64,000 nucleotides of DNA from Nostoc commune NIES-4072. GTDB lineage: Bacteria; Cyanobacteriota; Cyanobacteriia; Cyanobacteriales; Nostocaceae. How positions within the stretch are numbered: the first letter of the stretch is position 1; every line of letters starts with the position of its first letter. The stretch is from positions 1,773,821 to 1,837,820 of the forward strand of contig NZ_BDUD01000001.1 of NCBI RefSeq assembly GCF_003113895.1, read 5' to 3'. Below are positions 1 through 7,468 of this stretch, one piece after another. The notes under the pieces are model-generated. The model was not told the DNA's origin. It did no database searches and was given only the letters and a program-made list of their open reading frames with translations. The position numbers and the translations under genes are program-made.

Positions 1-469
1 ATGGTTCATCCACAAAAGTAGTATTAACTACACCTGCTGTTGCCACCTGTTCCTTAATCAGATCCTTGAGAATTTGGATACCGCGAACCGTAGGCCCAAT
101 AGGTACTCCTAAAGAATTGTAAGTTTCCCGTAGCCCTTGTAGCACACGCTCATCCAATACATTTGTGTTTCCGGCAACTAACGCATAGGTGGCATAGCGC
201 AGATAGTAGTCCATATCCCGCAGACAAGCTGCATAACGACGAGTTGTATAAGCATTTCCACCGGGGCGAATCAATTCTGGCAGTTCTTCAAATAACTTTA
301 AACCAGCTTGCTTGACAAGTGCAGCTGCATTAGTATTTATCGCTGCTGCCGCTTGTACTCGTGCTGTACCACTGTCAAAGTAAGACTTCAGGCTATCGAT
401 CGCATTCCGGTCAAAATACCGGCCAGCTAAGTCATAATTCTTAATTAAACTTGTTACCGCATCGCGCAT
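1..469 (-). CDS. apcF: Allophycocyanin beta-18 subunit (partial, C-terminus off the left edge)
   Basis: Translating the minus strand from the ATG at 467-469 gives about 156 residues of a beta-type allophycocyanin. It is a phycobilisome core subunit that pairs with the terminal-emitter core-membrane linker. The phycocyanobilin cysteine is seen at residue 82 (AACLRDMDYY), and Asn72, the residue methylated in beta phycobiliproteins, lies in GGNAY. Known ApcF proteins have 169 residues, so about a dozen C-terminal residues are missing. A purine-rich AGAAGGA sequence lies just before the start. The N-terminus (MRDAVTSLIKNYDLAGRYFD) fits ApcF rather than ApcB. The gene is divergent from glnA with 357 bp between them. 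Confidence 0.93.
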   Translation of the reverse strand, partial: MRDAVTSLIKNYDLAGRYFDRNAIDSLKSYFDSGTARVQAAAAINTNAAALVKQAGLKLFEELPELIRPGGNAYTTRRYAACLRDMDYYLRYATYALVAGNTNVLDERVLQGLRETYNSLGVPIGPTVRGIQILKDLIKEQVATAGVVNTTFVDEP

Positions 470-687
470 TCCTTCTTCTCCCAATCATTACTATTTATGG
501 TTTGATATTTATTTGGCTGCACTTATGCACCAGTAAATTTTTGTGCTATTAAAAATAGATTCGGCACAAAAACAATTTATCCACTATCTATGGATTCTAT
601 GCCAAAGTTGACCCCTATATGATGAACTTTCCAGTTTTGTACAGATGATCCCTGAAAGGTTAATATAACCTGATAATCTAGATATCT

Positions 688-730
688 GTTACAGAAGCTA
701 CAAAATCAGCTAATGTCTAGTATTTAAGAT
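688..730 (+). promoter_or_regulatory. NtcA-dependent promoter of glnA
   Basis: GTTACAGAAGCTAC at 688-701 fits the NtcA consensus GTN10AC. It is followed after exactly 23 bases by TAAGAT (725-730), which fits the TAN3T -10 box. This is the layout of class II NtcA promoters, where NtcA replaces the -35 box. Transcription would start near 737, leaving a leader of about 90 bases. The rest of 470-826 shows no gene. Confidence 0.75.
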
Positions 731-826
731 ATTTCTGGTGTGTCACGGCCTGATTGAGATCAGCAGGGTTAGGATGCAATGTAAGATTCTGGTTTACTTT
801 AGGAAATTGGTAGAGAAGGAGTAACA

Positions 827-2251
827 ATGACAACACCCCAAGAAGTCTTGAAAAGAATTCAAGATGAAAAAATTGAACTGATTGATCTCAAATTCATCGA
901 TACAGTAGGGACTTGGCAGCACCTCACACTGTACCAGAACCAAATCGATGAGACTGCATTTACTGATGGCGTACCTTTTGACGGTTCCAGCATTCGGGGT
1001 TGGAAAGCAATCAACGAATCAGATATGACGATGGTACTCGACCCCAACACTGCTTGGATCGACCCATTCATGGAAGTCCCAACGCTAAGTATAATTTGTA
1101 GTATTAAGGAACCTCGCACGGGTGAATGGTACAATCGTTGCCCACGCGTTATTGCCCAAAAAGCAATAGATTACCTGGTTTCCACTGGTGTTGGTGACAC
1201 AGCCTTCTTTGGCCCTGAAGCTGAGTTCTTTATCTTTGACAATGCTAGGTTTGCCCAAACCGCTAACGAAGGCTACTACTTCTTAGACTCCGAAGAAGGT
1301 GCTTGGAATTCCGGTAAAGCTGGTACAGAGAACAAACCCAACTTAGGTTACAAACCACGCTTCAAAGAAGGTTACTTCCCAGTCTCACCGACGGATTCTT
1401 TCCAAGATATCCGTACAGAGATGCTGTTGACGATGGCACAATTAGGTGTACCCATTGAAAAGCATCACCACGAAGTAGCCACTGGTGGTCAGTGCGAACT
1501 AGGTTTCCGCTTTGGCAAATTGATCGAAGCGGCTGACTGGTTGATGATTTACAAATATGTCATCAAGAACGTTGCCAAAAAACACGGCAAAACCGTCACC
1601 TTCATGCCAAAACCGATTTTTGGCGACAACGGTTCTGGAATGCACTGCCACCAATCCATCTGGAAAGACGGACAACCTCTGTTTGCAGGTGATAAGTATG
1701 CTGGTTTGAGCGACATGGCATTGCACTACATTGGTGGTCTTCTCAAACACGCACCAGCGCTGTTGGCAATTACCAACCCTAGCACCAACTCATATAAGCG
1801 CCTAGTACCTGGTTATGAAGCACCAGTAAACTTAGCTTACTCCCAAGGGAACCGTTCTGCTTCTATCCGTATTCCTTTATCTGGCACTAACCCCAAAGCC
1901 AAGCGTTTAGAATTCCGTTGTCCAGATGCTACTTCTAACCCCTACTTGGCATTTGCTGCAATGCTTTGTGCTGGTCTTGATGGCATCAAGAACAAAATCC
2001 ATCCTGGTGAACCCTTAGATAAGAATATCTATGAACTCTCTCCAGAAGAACTGGCAAAGGTTCCTTCAACTCCAGGTTCTTTAGAACTGGCGTTGCAAGC
2101 ACTAGAAAAAGATCACGCCTTCTTGACCGAATCAGGCGTATTCACGGAAGACTTTATCGAAAATTGGATTGACTACAAGCTAGGTAACGAAGTTAAGCAG
2201 TTACAGCTGCGCCCTCATCCCTACGAGTTTTACCTCTACTACGATGCTTAA
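827..2251 (+). CDS. glnA: Glutamine synthetase type I
   Basis: This enzyme makes glutamine from glutamate, ammonia and ATP and is the entry point of the GS-GOGAT cycle. The 474 residues match the usual GSI length. Visible motifs are the DGSS segment near residue 52, the GPEAEFF metal-ligand region, the ATP-binding [27 protein letters not shown] and EFRCPD. A GGAG ribosome site precedes the ATG. A Tyr in the NIYELSPEE region aligns with the adenylylation site of enterobacteria, but cyanobacterial GSI is known to be controlled by small inactivating factors instead; none of their genes is seen here. The promoter has an NtcA site, so nitrogen control is expected. Confidence 0.97.
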   Translation: MTTPQEVLKRIQDEKIELIDLKFIDTVGTWQHLTLYQNQIDETAFTDGVPFDGSSIRGWKAINESDMTMVLDPNTAWIDPFMEVPTLSIICSIKEPRTGEWYNRCPRVIAQKAIDYLVSTGVGDTAFFGPEAEFFIFDNARFAQTANEGYYFLDSEEGAWNSGKAGTENKPNLGYKPRFKEGYFPVSPTDSFQDIRTEMLLTMAQLGVPIEKHHHEVATGGQCELGFRFGKLIEAADWLMIYKYVIKNVAKKHGKTVTFMPKPIFGDNGSGMHCHQSIWKDGQPLFAGDKYAGLSDMALHYIGGLLKHAPALLAITNPSTNSYKRLVPGYEAPVNLAYSQGNRSASIRIPLSGTNPKAKRLEFRCPDATSNPYLAFAAMLCAGLDGIKNKIHPGEPLDKNIYELSPEELAKVPSTPGSLELALQALEKDHAFLTESGVFTEDFIENWIDYKLGNEVKQLQLRPHPYEFYLYYDA

Positions 2252-2285
2252 TTAAGTACCGTAGCTATCTAAATATATAAGTTTT

Positions 2286-2315
2286 GCCGCCCCAGAGTAG
2301 AGGGTGGCTTTTTTT
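2286..2315 (+). terminator. Rho-independent terminator of glnA
   Basis: A GCCGCCC / GGGTGGC stem is followed by a run of seven T, 35 bases after the glnA stop. Confidence 0.85.
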
Positions 2316-2399
2316 CCAGAGTTGTCAGTTGAGAGATCCTTGCCCAAATAATACTGATGCCTTTTAAGATCATTCCTGAAAGTTGAAAGGAAAAAACAC

Positions 2400-3359
2400 A
2401 TGGATATTATTGGTACAAATGAGGACGATTTTCTTGCTGGCACTATTGGCAGCGATCGCATTGATGCTTTGGATGATGACGATACTATTGTATCCTTAGC
2501 CGGTGACGACGAAATCTTTGGTAACGATGGCGAAGACCTGATCGTTGGTGGAGCAGGAAACGACACAATTGATGGTGGGGATGGCGACGATCTAGTATTT
2601 GGAGATGCTGGGAACGACTCCATTGATGGCGACGATGGGGTTGACGTGATCAATGGGGGGGACGGCAATGACCGCATCATTGGTAACAATGACAATGACC
2701 GCATCTTCGGTGATGCAGGGAATGACACCATTAATGGTAATGATGGAGATGACATCCTCAATGGCTCTGATGGCGCCGACGTAATTTCTGGCGACGCTGG
2801 AAATGATCGAGTTTTTGCGGGTAATGGGAATGACACGGTATCAGGTGGCGGGAGGAACGACCAACTCAATGGTGATGCAGGCAATGATCTTGTTCAGGGT
2901 GAGGCTGGTAACGACACCGTATTTGGTGGGACTGGAGTTGGAAATGACACCCTTACTGGTGAAACTGGCACGGACTTATTGATTGGTGGAGCTGGAAACG
3001 ACTCTTTATCAGGTGGTGATGGGAGCGATCGCCTGATCGGCGTTGAACCTTTTGCCCCAGGATTTGGATCGATTGTTAACGAAGTCGATACCTTAACTGG
3101 TGGGGCTAATAGCGATACCTTCGTCCTGGGAGCAGGTAATGAAATTTTCTATGATAATGGCAACAATAGTGACTACGCCTTGATTACTGGCTTCAATATC
3201 AGCCAAGACTTTATTGAACTACCTGAATCTACCTTTAGCTTGGGTAGTATCTCTATTAATAATGCCGTGGGGACAGGGATATCTTTTAACAACGACTTAA
3301 TCGCGGTTGTTCAAGGAGTTTCAATTTCAGATTTTAGCCGTGGCTTTGATTTTGTCTAA
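2400..3359 (+). CDS. RTX (hemolysin-type calcium-binding repeat) protein
   Basis: The 319-residue acidic protein is built mainly of GGxGxDxU nonapeptides between about residues 25 and 215 (for example GGAGNDTI, GDAGNDSI). These form calcium-binding beta rolls. There is no N-terminal signal peptide, and the last 90 residues lack repeats, as expected for type I secretion with a C-terminal signal. An AAAGGA ribosome site precedes the ATG. No catalytic domain is recognisable, so the role (surface layer, adhesion or matrix) is unknown. No type I secretion genes are adjacent. Confidence 0.85.
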   Translation: MDIIGTNEDDFLAGTIGSDRIDALDDDDTIVSLAGDDEIFGNDGEDLIVGGAGNDTIDGGDGDDLVFGDAGNDSIDGDDGVDVINGGDGNDRIIGNNDNDRIFGDAGNDTINGNDGDDILNGSDGADVISGDAGNDRVFAGNGNDTVSGGGRNDQLNGDAGNDLVQGEAGNDTVFGGTGVGNDTLTGETGTDLLIGGAGNDSLSGGDGSDRLIGVEPFAPGFGSIVNEVDTLTGGANSDTFVLGAGNEIFYDNGNNSDYALITGFNISQDFIELPESTFSLGSISINNAVGTGISFNNDLIAVVQGVSISDFSRGFDFV

Positions 3360-3427
3360 ACACATATCACTATAAGTTGTGAACTTTGAAGTAAAAGGGG
3401 CTGGGAACTGGGGATTAGGAATTGGGG

Positions 3428-3507
3428 AACAAAATCCATCCTGGTGAACCCTTAGATTTAGATAAGAATATCTATGAACTCTCTCCAGAGGAGCTTGCAA
3501 AGGTTCC
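3428..3507 (+). pseudogene. glnA fragment (remnant of a second, diverged copy)
   Basis: These 80 bases match glnA positions 1991-2064 with one in-frame 6-base addition (TTAGAT) and a few changes. They read in frame as [20 protein letters not shown] and on to AKVP, then stop. The differences near the end are mostly third-position changes (GAAGAACTG against GAGGAGCTT), so the source was probably a diverged glnA paralogue rather than a recent copy. The fragment directly abuts the right end of the tnpB element. Confidence 0.8.
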
Positions 3508-3549
3508 GTGACATACTCCCTGCGCCGCCCTCCGGGACGGCGAGGGCTT

Positions 3550-4758
3550 CTAGGTGACTCCCCCCAACGGGTTGGACATTTCCCTAGCTTTTGAAAGGAC
3601 AGGATGCCCCACCGCCCTATGTTTTATATTTCGCGCTGCGTTGTGGTCACGGTCGTAACTAGCACCGCACTGGCAACTGTGCCATCGGTCAGCCAGTGTT
3701 TTTGGGACTGTCGCGCCACAATCAGAGCATTCTTGACTTGTGCCGTTGGGATTTACCGCTACTATCAAACACCCAGCACTTGCAGCCTTGATGTTCAGAA
3801 TTTGTAGAAATTGACCCCATCCAGCATCATTTACAGATTTCGCTAGCATTGATTTTGCTAGTCCCTTGATATTTAAGTTTTCATGTGCAATAACCTGGGA
3901 TTGCTTAAGTAAACATAAGGCAGTTTTATAATGAAAATCTTTACGTTGATTAGCAACTTTTAAATGAGATTTTGCAACACGCTTAATAGATTTTTGACGA
4001 CGTTTTGACCCTTTCTTTCTACGGGATAATTGACGCTGCAACCGCTTTAATTTCTTTTCAGATTTGCGATAATGTCGAGGGATTTGTACTTCCTGTTTGT
4101 CATTCGTCACCAAAAATGATTTCAGTCCCATGTCAATACCGAGTGTGTTATCCAGTGCGGGGATGACATCAACTTTAGTACTAGGCACGGTTACATCTTC
4201 TAAGCTAAGACTGATATACCAATTGTCAGCTTTACAGGTAATTGTGGCGGTTTTGATTTTGAAACCGTCAGGAATAGGGCGATGCAAAATCATTTTGACC
4301 TTGCCAATTTTGGGTAACTGAATAAATTTACCCGTTAAGTGTTCTGGTTTGATGGGGTCAGGAAATGCCAATGAATGATAGCGCCCTTTGCCTTTGAACC
4401 GGGGACGACCAGACTTAAAACCCTTACTATCTCCCTTCAGCCAACGGTCAAACGTTTTCTCTACCCTTGCTATTACATCTTGTAGGGTGTGCGAGGGGAT
4501 TTCTTTATAGTCAGAGAACAAGGCTTTGGTGTTGGTTAAATCGCGTTTCTGACTGTAATAACTGGGTTTGTCTTTTAGTGGTGCAATACCACAAGAAATA
4601 ATAGAGCATCGGTCAACGTTACAGCGATTTTGCTCCCACCAGTTAAACCGTTCTGCCAACCTGTAGTTATATTGACGACGGCACAATTCAAGCCAGTTTT
4701 CAAAAGTGGCTATTTGTTGTTTGGTTGGTCTTAGACGGTACTGGTAGGCTAGGCGCAT
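3550..4758 (-). CDS. tnpB: TnpB, IS605-family RNA-guided nuclease
   Basis: The 402-residue protein has the full TnpB plan: an N-terminal MRLAYQYRLRPT segment, a RuvC-like core and a C-terminal zinc finger. The catalytic acids appear intact: D209 (GIDMGLKSF), E293 (AHENLNIKGL) and D371 (DRDHNAARNI). The zinc cysteines are C344, C347, C362 and C364. TnpB proteins cut DNA guided by an omega RNA made from the element's right end, here the region around 3510-3600. The gene starts 6 bases after the stop of the small HTH gene, suggesting co-transcription. With intact residues it may be active. Confidence 0.92.
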   Translation of the reverse strand: MRLAYQYRLRPTKQQIATFENWLELCRRQYNYRLAERFNWWEQNRCNVDRCSIISCGIAPLKDKPSYYSQKRDLTNTKALFSDYKEIPSHTLQDVIARVEKTFDRWLKGDSKGFKSGRPRFKGKGRYHSLAFPDPIKPEHLTGKFIQLPKIGKVKMILHRPIPDGFKIKTATITCKADNWYISLSLEDVTVPSTKVDVIPALDNTLGIDMGLKSFLVTNDKQEVQIPRHYRKSEKKLKRLQRQLSRRKKGSKRRQKSIKRVAKSHLKVANQRKDFHYKTALCLLKQSQVIAHENLNIKGLAKSMLAKSVNDAGWGQFLQILNIKAASAGCLIVAVNPNGTSQECSDCGATVPKTLADRWHSCQCGASYDRDHNAARNIKHRAVGHPVLSKAREMSNPLGGVT

Positions 4759-4764
4759 TCTGAT

Positions 4765-4983
4765 CTAATCTTTTTCTGGTTCAAATAAATCAGCTAAATC
4801 TTCAACTGTGGATCTCGTGATTTTGCAAAGCTTGATAGTTTGTCTTAGGGTAAGTTTCGGAGCATGAACTCCACGCTCCCAGTTGGAAACAGTTTGATCG
4901 GTAACACCTACTGCTTCAGCTATTTGTCTTTGAGTGAGTCCTAGTGACTCTCTTAGTGTCATAAAGTTTTCACCTGAAGTCAT
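4765..4983 (-). CDS. Small Xre-type helix-turn-helix protein of the tnpB element
   Basis: The 72-residue protein is almost only a Cro/CI-type HTH (LGLTQRQIAEAVGVTDQTVS, then NWERG). It lies just upstream of tnpB on the same strand with a 6-base gap. In cyanobacterial TnpB elements lacking tnpA, a small HTH partner of this kind is common as far as I recall. It may repress the element or the omega RNA; this is inference. Confidence 0.8.
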   Translation of the reverse strand: MTSGENFMTLRESLGLTQRQIAEAVGVTDQTVSNWERGVHAPKLTLRQTIKLCKITRSTVEDLADLFEPEKD

Positions 4984-4998
4984 CTATACAAAATACTA

Positions 4999-5040
4999 CT
5001 ACAAGTTATTACTACAAGCTAACTTGACAACTACAAGCTA
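4999..5040 (-). repeat. Left-end repeats of the tnpB element
   Basis: ACAAGCTAACTTGA occurs in tandem (about 5014-5026 and 5032-5046), preceded by a related TACAAGTTATTACTACAAG segment. They lie between the small HTH gene and the hairpins. They may be the transposon left end or operators of the HTH protein. Confidence 0.5.
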
Positions 5041-5052
5041 ACTTGATTCAAT

Positions 5053-5106
5053 ACACACCCCACTCACCCCGTCAACCTAGCGGTTGACATCGGTTCGGGG
5101 GTGTGT
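5053..5106. repeat. Nested inverted repeat upstream of the tnpB element genes
   Basis: ACACACCCC at 5053 pairs with GGGGTGTGT ending at 5106. Inside this, GTCAACC and GGTTGAC form a second stem with a 4-base loop (5071-5088). Confidence 0.65.
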
Positions 5107-5117
5107 TCGTCACCGCC

Positions 5118-5168
5118 CCGACATTCTTCCCATCGCCGCCCTTCGGGACGGCGTGGGGCTGCTGTCGG
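5118..5168. repeat. Large nested hairpin at the far end of the tnpB element
   Basis: CCGACA (5118) pairs with TGTCGG (5168) around an inner CGCCG/CGGCG stem. The core matches the hairpin at the other end of the element in direct orientation. Confidence 0.65.
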
Positions 5169-5205
5169 AAATAGCTCAAAAAATCAACTTTAAAGCTCTT
5201 GAAAC

Positions 5206-5412
5206 TTAGCTCATCGAAGCATGACTTGGCCCATAAATCATCCGACTGTTAGCATCTACTTTCCCTTGAATCGGGTTCCAGTAGTGGGATGCTTCTTCAG
5301 GAAGACCAAGTTCTTGTGCAGCCCGCATCAGCATTGATTGTTGGCGATTCTTAACTTGCTGATGTTCACGCACCATCAACGCACGAGATTTATCTGCGAT
5401 AGACATAACCAT
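5206..5412 (-). CDS. Small conserved-looking protein, unknown function
   Basis: The 68-residue protein is hydrophilic, with an N-terminal helix rich in K, R and Q and a C-terminal stretch with ASHYWNP and MIYGPSHASM. The ATG at 5412 is followed by a second ATG six bases later. GAGAGGAC lies ideally for the second, so translation may start at MSIADKSR. I have the impression of a family restricted to cyanobacteria, but cannot name it. Confidence 0.6.
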   Translation of the reverse strand: MVMSIADKSRALMVREHQQVKNRQQSMLMRAAQELGLPEEASHYWNPIQGKVDANSRMIYGPSHASMS

Positions 5413-5694
5413 AGTCCTCTCTATTTGTGAATATATAATTTTTGGTTCCTTTTTAAACTACTATAGCTAAAATTCTGTAACATAAGCTACTTTTTACAAA
5501 AATTTATATTTGGTTTTGCTGACAATATCAGGTATTTTTCCCCAAAGCTCGAAAAATCCTCCCTAATCTACCGTTGATGGCTAAAATCATCTGGATTCAG
5601 ATTTGTCTCACCTGAGAGCCTTTATCTTTCCAACACCTAATAATTTTTTCGTTACAATTATTTACATAGAAGTATCAAACCTTAAGCTATTTTT

Positions 5695-6753
5695 ATGCCT
5701 GAGAGTTTAACTAAGCTGACTTATCAAACCTTTCAGCAGAGCAAAAATTACTTTGGTCTGGCTCACAAAATATTAAGTTCACGGTTAAGGAACCTGGTAT
5801 ATCCGACACTTGAACAAAAGACCAAACCCATCCCAAATGAGCTTTTACCCAAACTTCAACAAAGATTGAATCAGTTGCTGGAAACAGACTGGCAAGATAC
5901 TCAAAAAGGTGTATATCCGGAAAGTTTATTGTTTGACAACCCTTGGGATGACTTTTTCCGCTACTATCCCTTGATATGGCTAGATTTCCCTCAAATGTGG
6001 GAGCGGGTTAAACAACAGAGTTACCAAGATTTTTCGCCCGAAATTGACATAGATGCTTATCCCAGCTACTACGTCCAGAACTTCCATCACCAAAGCAATG
6101 GCTACTTGAGTGACTTGTCAGCCAATTTATATGATTTACAAGTAGAAATTCTTTTTGGTGGGGCAGCTGATGCGATGCGGCGGCGGATTCTCGCTCCCCT
6201 CAAGCAAGGGGTGAAAGCTTTTGAATTGGTTACACCACGGCAAGCCCGTATTTTGGATGTAGCTTGTGGAACTGGGCGGACTCTGAAGTTGATTCGGGCA
6301 GCCTTGCCTCAAGCATCTCTGTTTGGCACAGATTTGTCACCAGCTTATTTGCGTAAAGCAAATGAACTACTATCCCAAATTGCAGGCGAATTGCCGCAAC
6401 TTTTACAAGCGAATGCCGAAGAGTTACCCTATGTAGATGACTATTTTCATGCTGTAACTTCTGTTTTTCTTTTCCATGAGTTACCAGCAACTGTACGTCA
6501 GACAGTGATTGAGCAATGCTTCCGGGTAACAAAACCAGGAGGAGTCTTTATTATCTGTGACTCAATTCAGTTGAGTGATTCACCTGAGTTGGGATATATG
6601 ATGGATTTTTTCCCCGAAACTTTCCATGAACCCTATTACAAGCATTACACCACTGATAACCTGCTAGAACGTCTACAGAAAGTAGGCTTTGAGAATATTG
6701 AGACGCAAGTCCATTTTATGAGTAAGTATTTTATTGCTCATAAGCCAGCTTGA
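5695..6753 (+). CDS. Class I SAM-dependent methyltransferase
   Basis: The C-terminal half (about residues 150-350) is a Rossmann methyltransferase of the UbiE/Methyltransf_11 type. Motif I is DVACGTGRTL near residue 187 and an acidic strand-2 end is FGTDLSPAYLRKA. Post-motif segments include PYVDDYFHAVTSVFLFHELP and VTKPGGVFIICDS. The first 150 residues are an extra domain with conserved-looking WDDFFRYYPL. The substrate is unknown. The gene stands alone, followed by a hairpin. Confidence 0.85.
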   Translation: MPESLTKLTYQTFQQSKNYFGLAHKILSSRLRNLVYPTLEQKTKPIPNELLPKLQQRLNQLLETDWQDTQKGVYPESLLFDNPWDDFFRYYPLIWLDFPQMWERVKQQSYQDFSPEIDIDAYPSYYVQNFHHQSNGYLSDLSANLYDLQVEILFGGAADAMRRRILAPLKQGVKAFELVTPRQARILDVACGTGRTLKLIRAALPQASLFGTDLSPAYLRKANELLSQIAGELPQLLQANAEELPYVDDYFHAVTSVFLFHELPATVRQTVIEQCFRVTKPGGVFIICDSIQLSDSPELGYMMDFFPETFHEPYYKHYTTDNLLERLQKVGFENIETQVHFMSKYFIAHKPA

Positions 6754-6799
6754 GATAAAACCTTCTCATTCCCTTATCTTTAAATAAACTTTACCTAAA

Positions 6800-6831
6800 A
6801 AGGGCAAATGCAAAATTTTGCATCTGCCCTT
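6800..6831. terminator. Hairpin after the methyltransferase gene
   Basis: AAGGGCA (6800-6806) and TGCCCTT (6825-6831) enclose ATGCAAAATTTTGCAT, giving a long nearly perfect stem 47 bases after the stop codon. There is no T run, so it may be a folded 3' end rather than a classic terminator. The remaining sequence to 7163 shows no gene. Confidence 0.55.
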
Positions 6832-7163
6832 GGGTGTAGAATAATTAAGAGGACTAAGAGGTAGCTAGCAGATCCTTCTTAATGTTTATTTCGTTGGGAG
6901 CCATCTGTGAGGAGAAGGAACCAGGCACTTAATTTAATTTGCGTTTTGATCGCCAAGATTGACGCTAACTATATATACAAAGCTTGCAGTTGAAATACTA
7001 AGCGATCGCTGAAGATTTTCGTGTGTCAACTGTATATATATCTGTCAGAAAAGCTGTGTAACCGATGTTAGTACAACACTGGGTTTTCTGGTACTTTGTT
7101 TCCGTTGAAAAAAGAGGCATTACCCTACGGTAGTTAAACCACAACATAGATATTTTCCGATTT

Positions 7164-7361
7164 TTATGTCGCTTCTCTACGCCCACTACCGCGATGACGT
7201 GGCGCATCATCTGAAGCTTGTTCAGATGCCGCCGAGCGCCACTGTTCCGAAGTAGGCGTGGAAGGCAGCCCATAGGATAAGTGATTGACCATCGTTTGGC
7301 AGTTAGAAGCTAAGGGGCCGAACATCAGACTCGAGACTAAAAGAGAAATGGCAGCACGCAT
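7164..7361 (-). CDS. patX: PatX-like heterocyst patterning peptide precursor (RGSGR)
   Basis: The 65-residue protein starts with a hydrophobic signal-like segment (MRAAISLLVSSLMFGPLAS) and ends with PRHRGSGRREAT. RGSGR is at residues 57-61. PatX is known as a small exported protein of filamentous cyanobacteria with an N-terminal signal and a C-terminal HRG(S/T)GR motif. Like PatS, it gives a peptide that inhibits HetR and spaces heterocysts. Size, signal and motif position all fit. The start has no clear ribosome site. A TCCGGA (DIF1-type) element lies upstream. Chance occurrence of the motif is the main alternative. Confidence 0.72.
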   Translation of the reverse strand: MRAAISLLVSSLMFGPLASNCQTMVNHLSYGLPSTPTSEQWRSAASEQASDDAPRHRGSGRREAT

Positions 7362-7403
7362 AGCAGATGTCTATTTTGGAACTCTCCACTTCACTGATAC
7401 TTA

Positions 7404-7424
7404 GCTTTTTGATTAATATCCGGA
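7404..7424 (-). promoter_or_regulatory. Candidate DIF1-type promoter upstream of patX
   Basis: On the minus strand TCCGGA (7419-7424) is followed after 15 bases by TAAGTA, resembling the DIF1 -35 element and -10 box described for developmental promoters of heterocyst-forming cyanobacteria. It lies about 58 bases before the patX start. Confidence 0.45.
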
Positions 7425-7468
7425 CAATTCATCAAAAAGTATTCAGTTTTACTGAAAATAAACTCTCC

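Larger units (their letters stand above)
3509..5168 (-). mobile_element. IS605/IS1341-type element: Xre-like gene plus tnpB, no tnpA
   Basis: The element holds a 72-residue HTH gene and tnpB on the minus strand. The end after the tnpB stop has a GC-rich hairpin at 3523-3546 (CGCCGCCC/GGGACGGCG type). A very similar sequence occurs in direct orientation at 5119-5161, where it forms a larger nested hairpin. No TnpA Y1 transposase is present, so the element would depend on a transposase in trans. The outer borders are my inference from hairpins and from the glnA remnant on one side. Confidence 0.7.

Noticed and set aside
6998..7273. 91-codon minus-strand frame overlapping the patX candidate
   Set aside because: Different frame, no motif, and lower quality than the patX frame.
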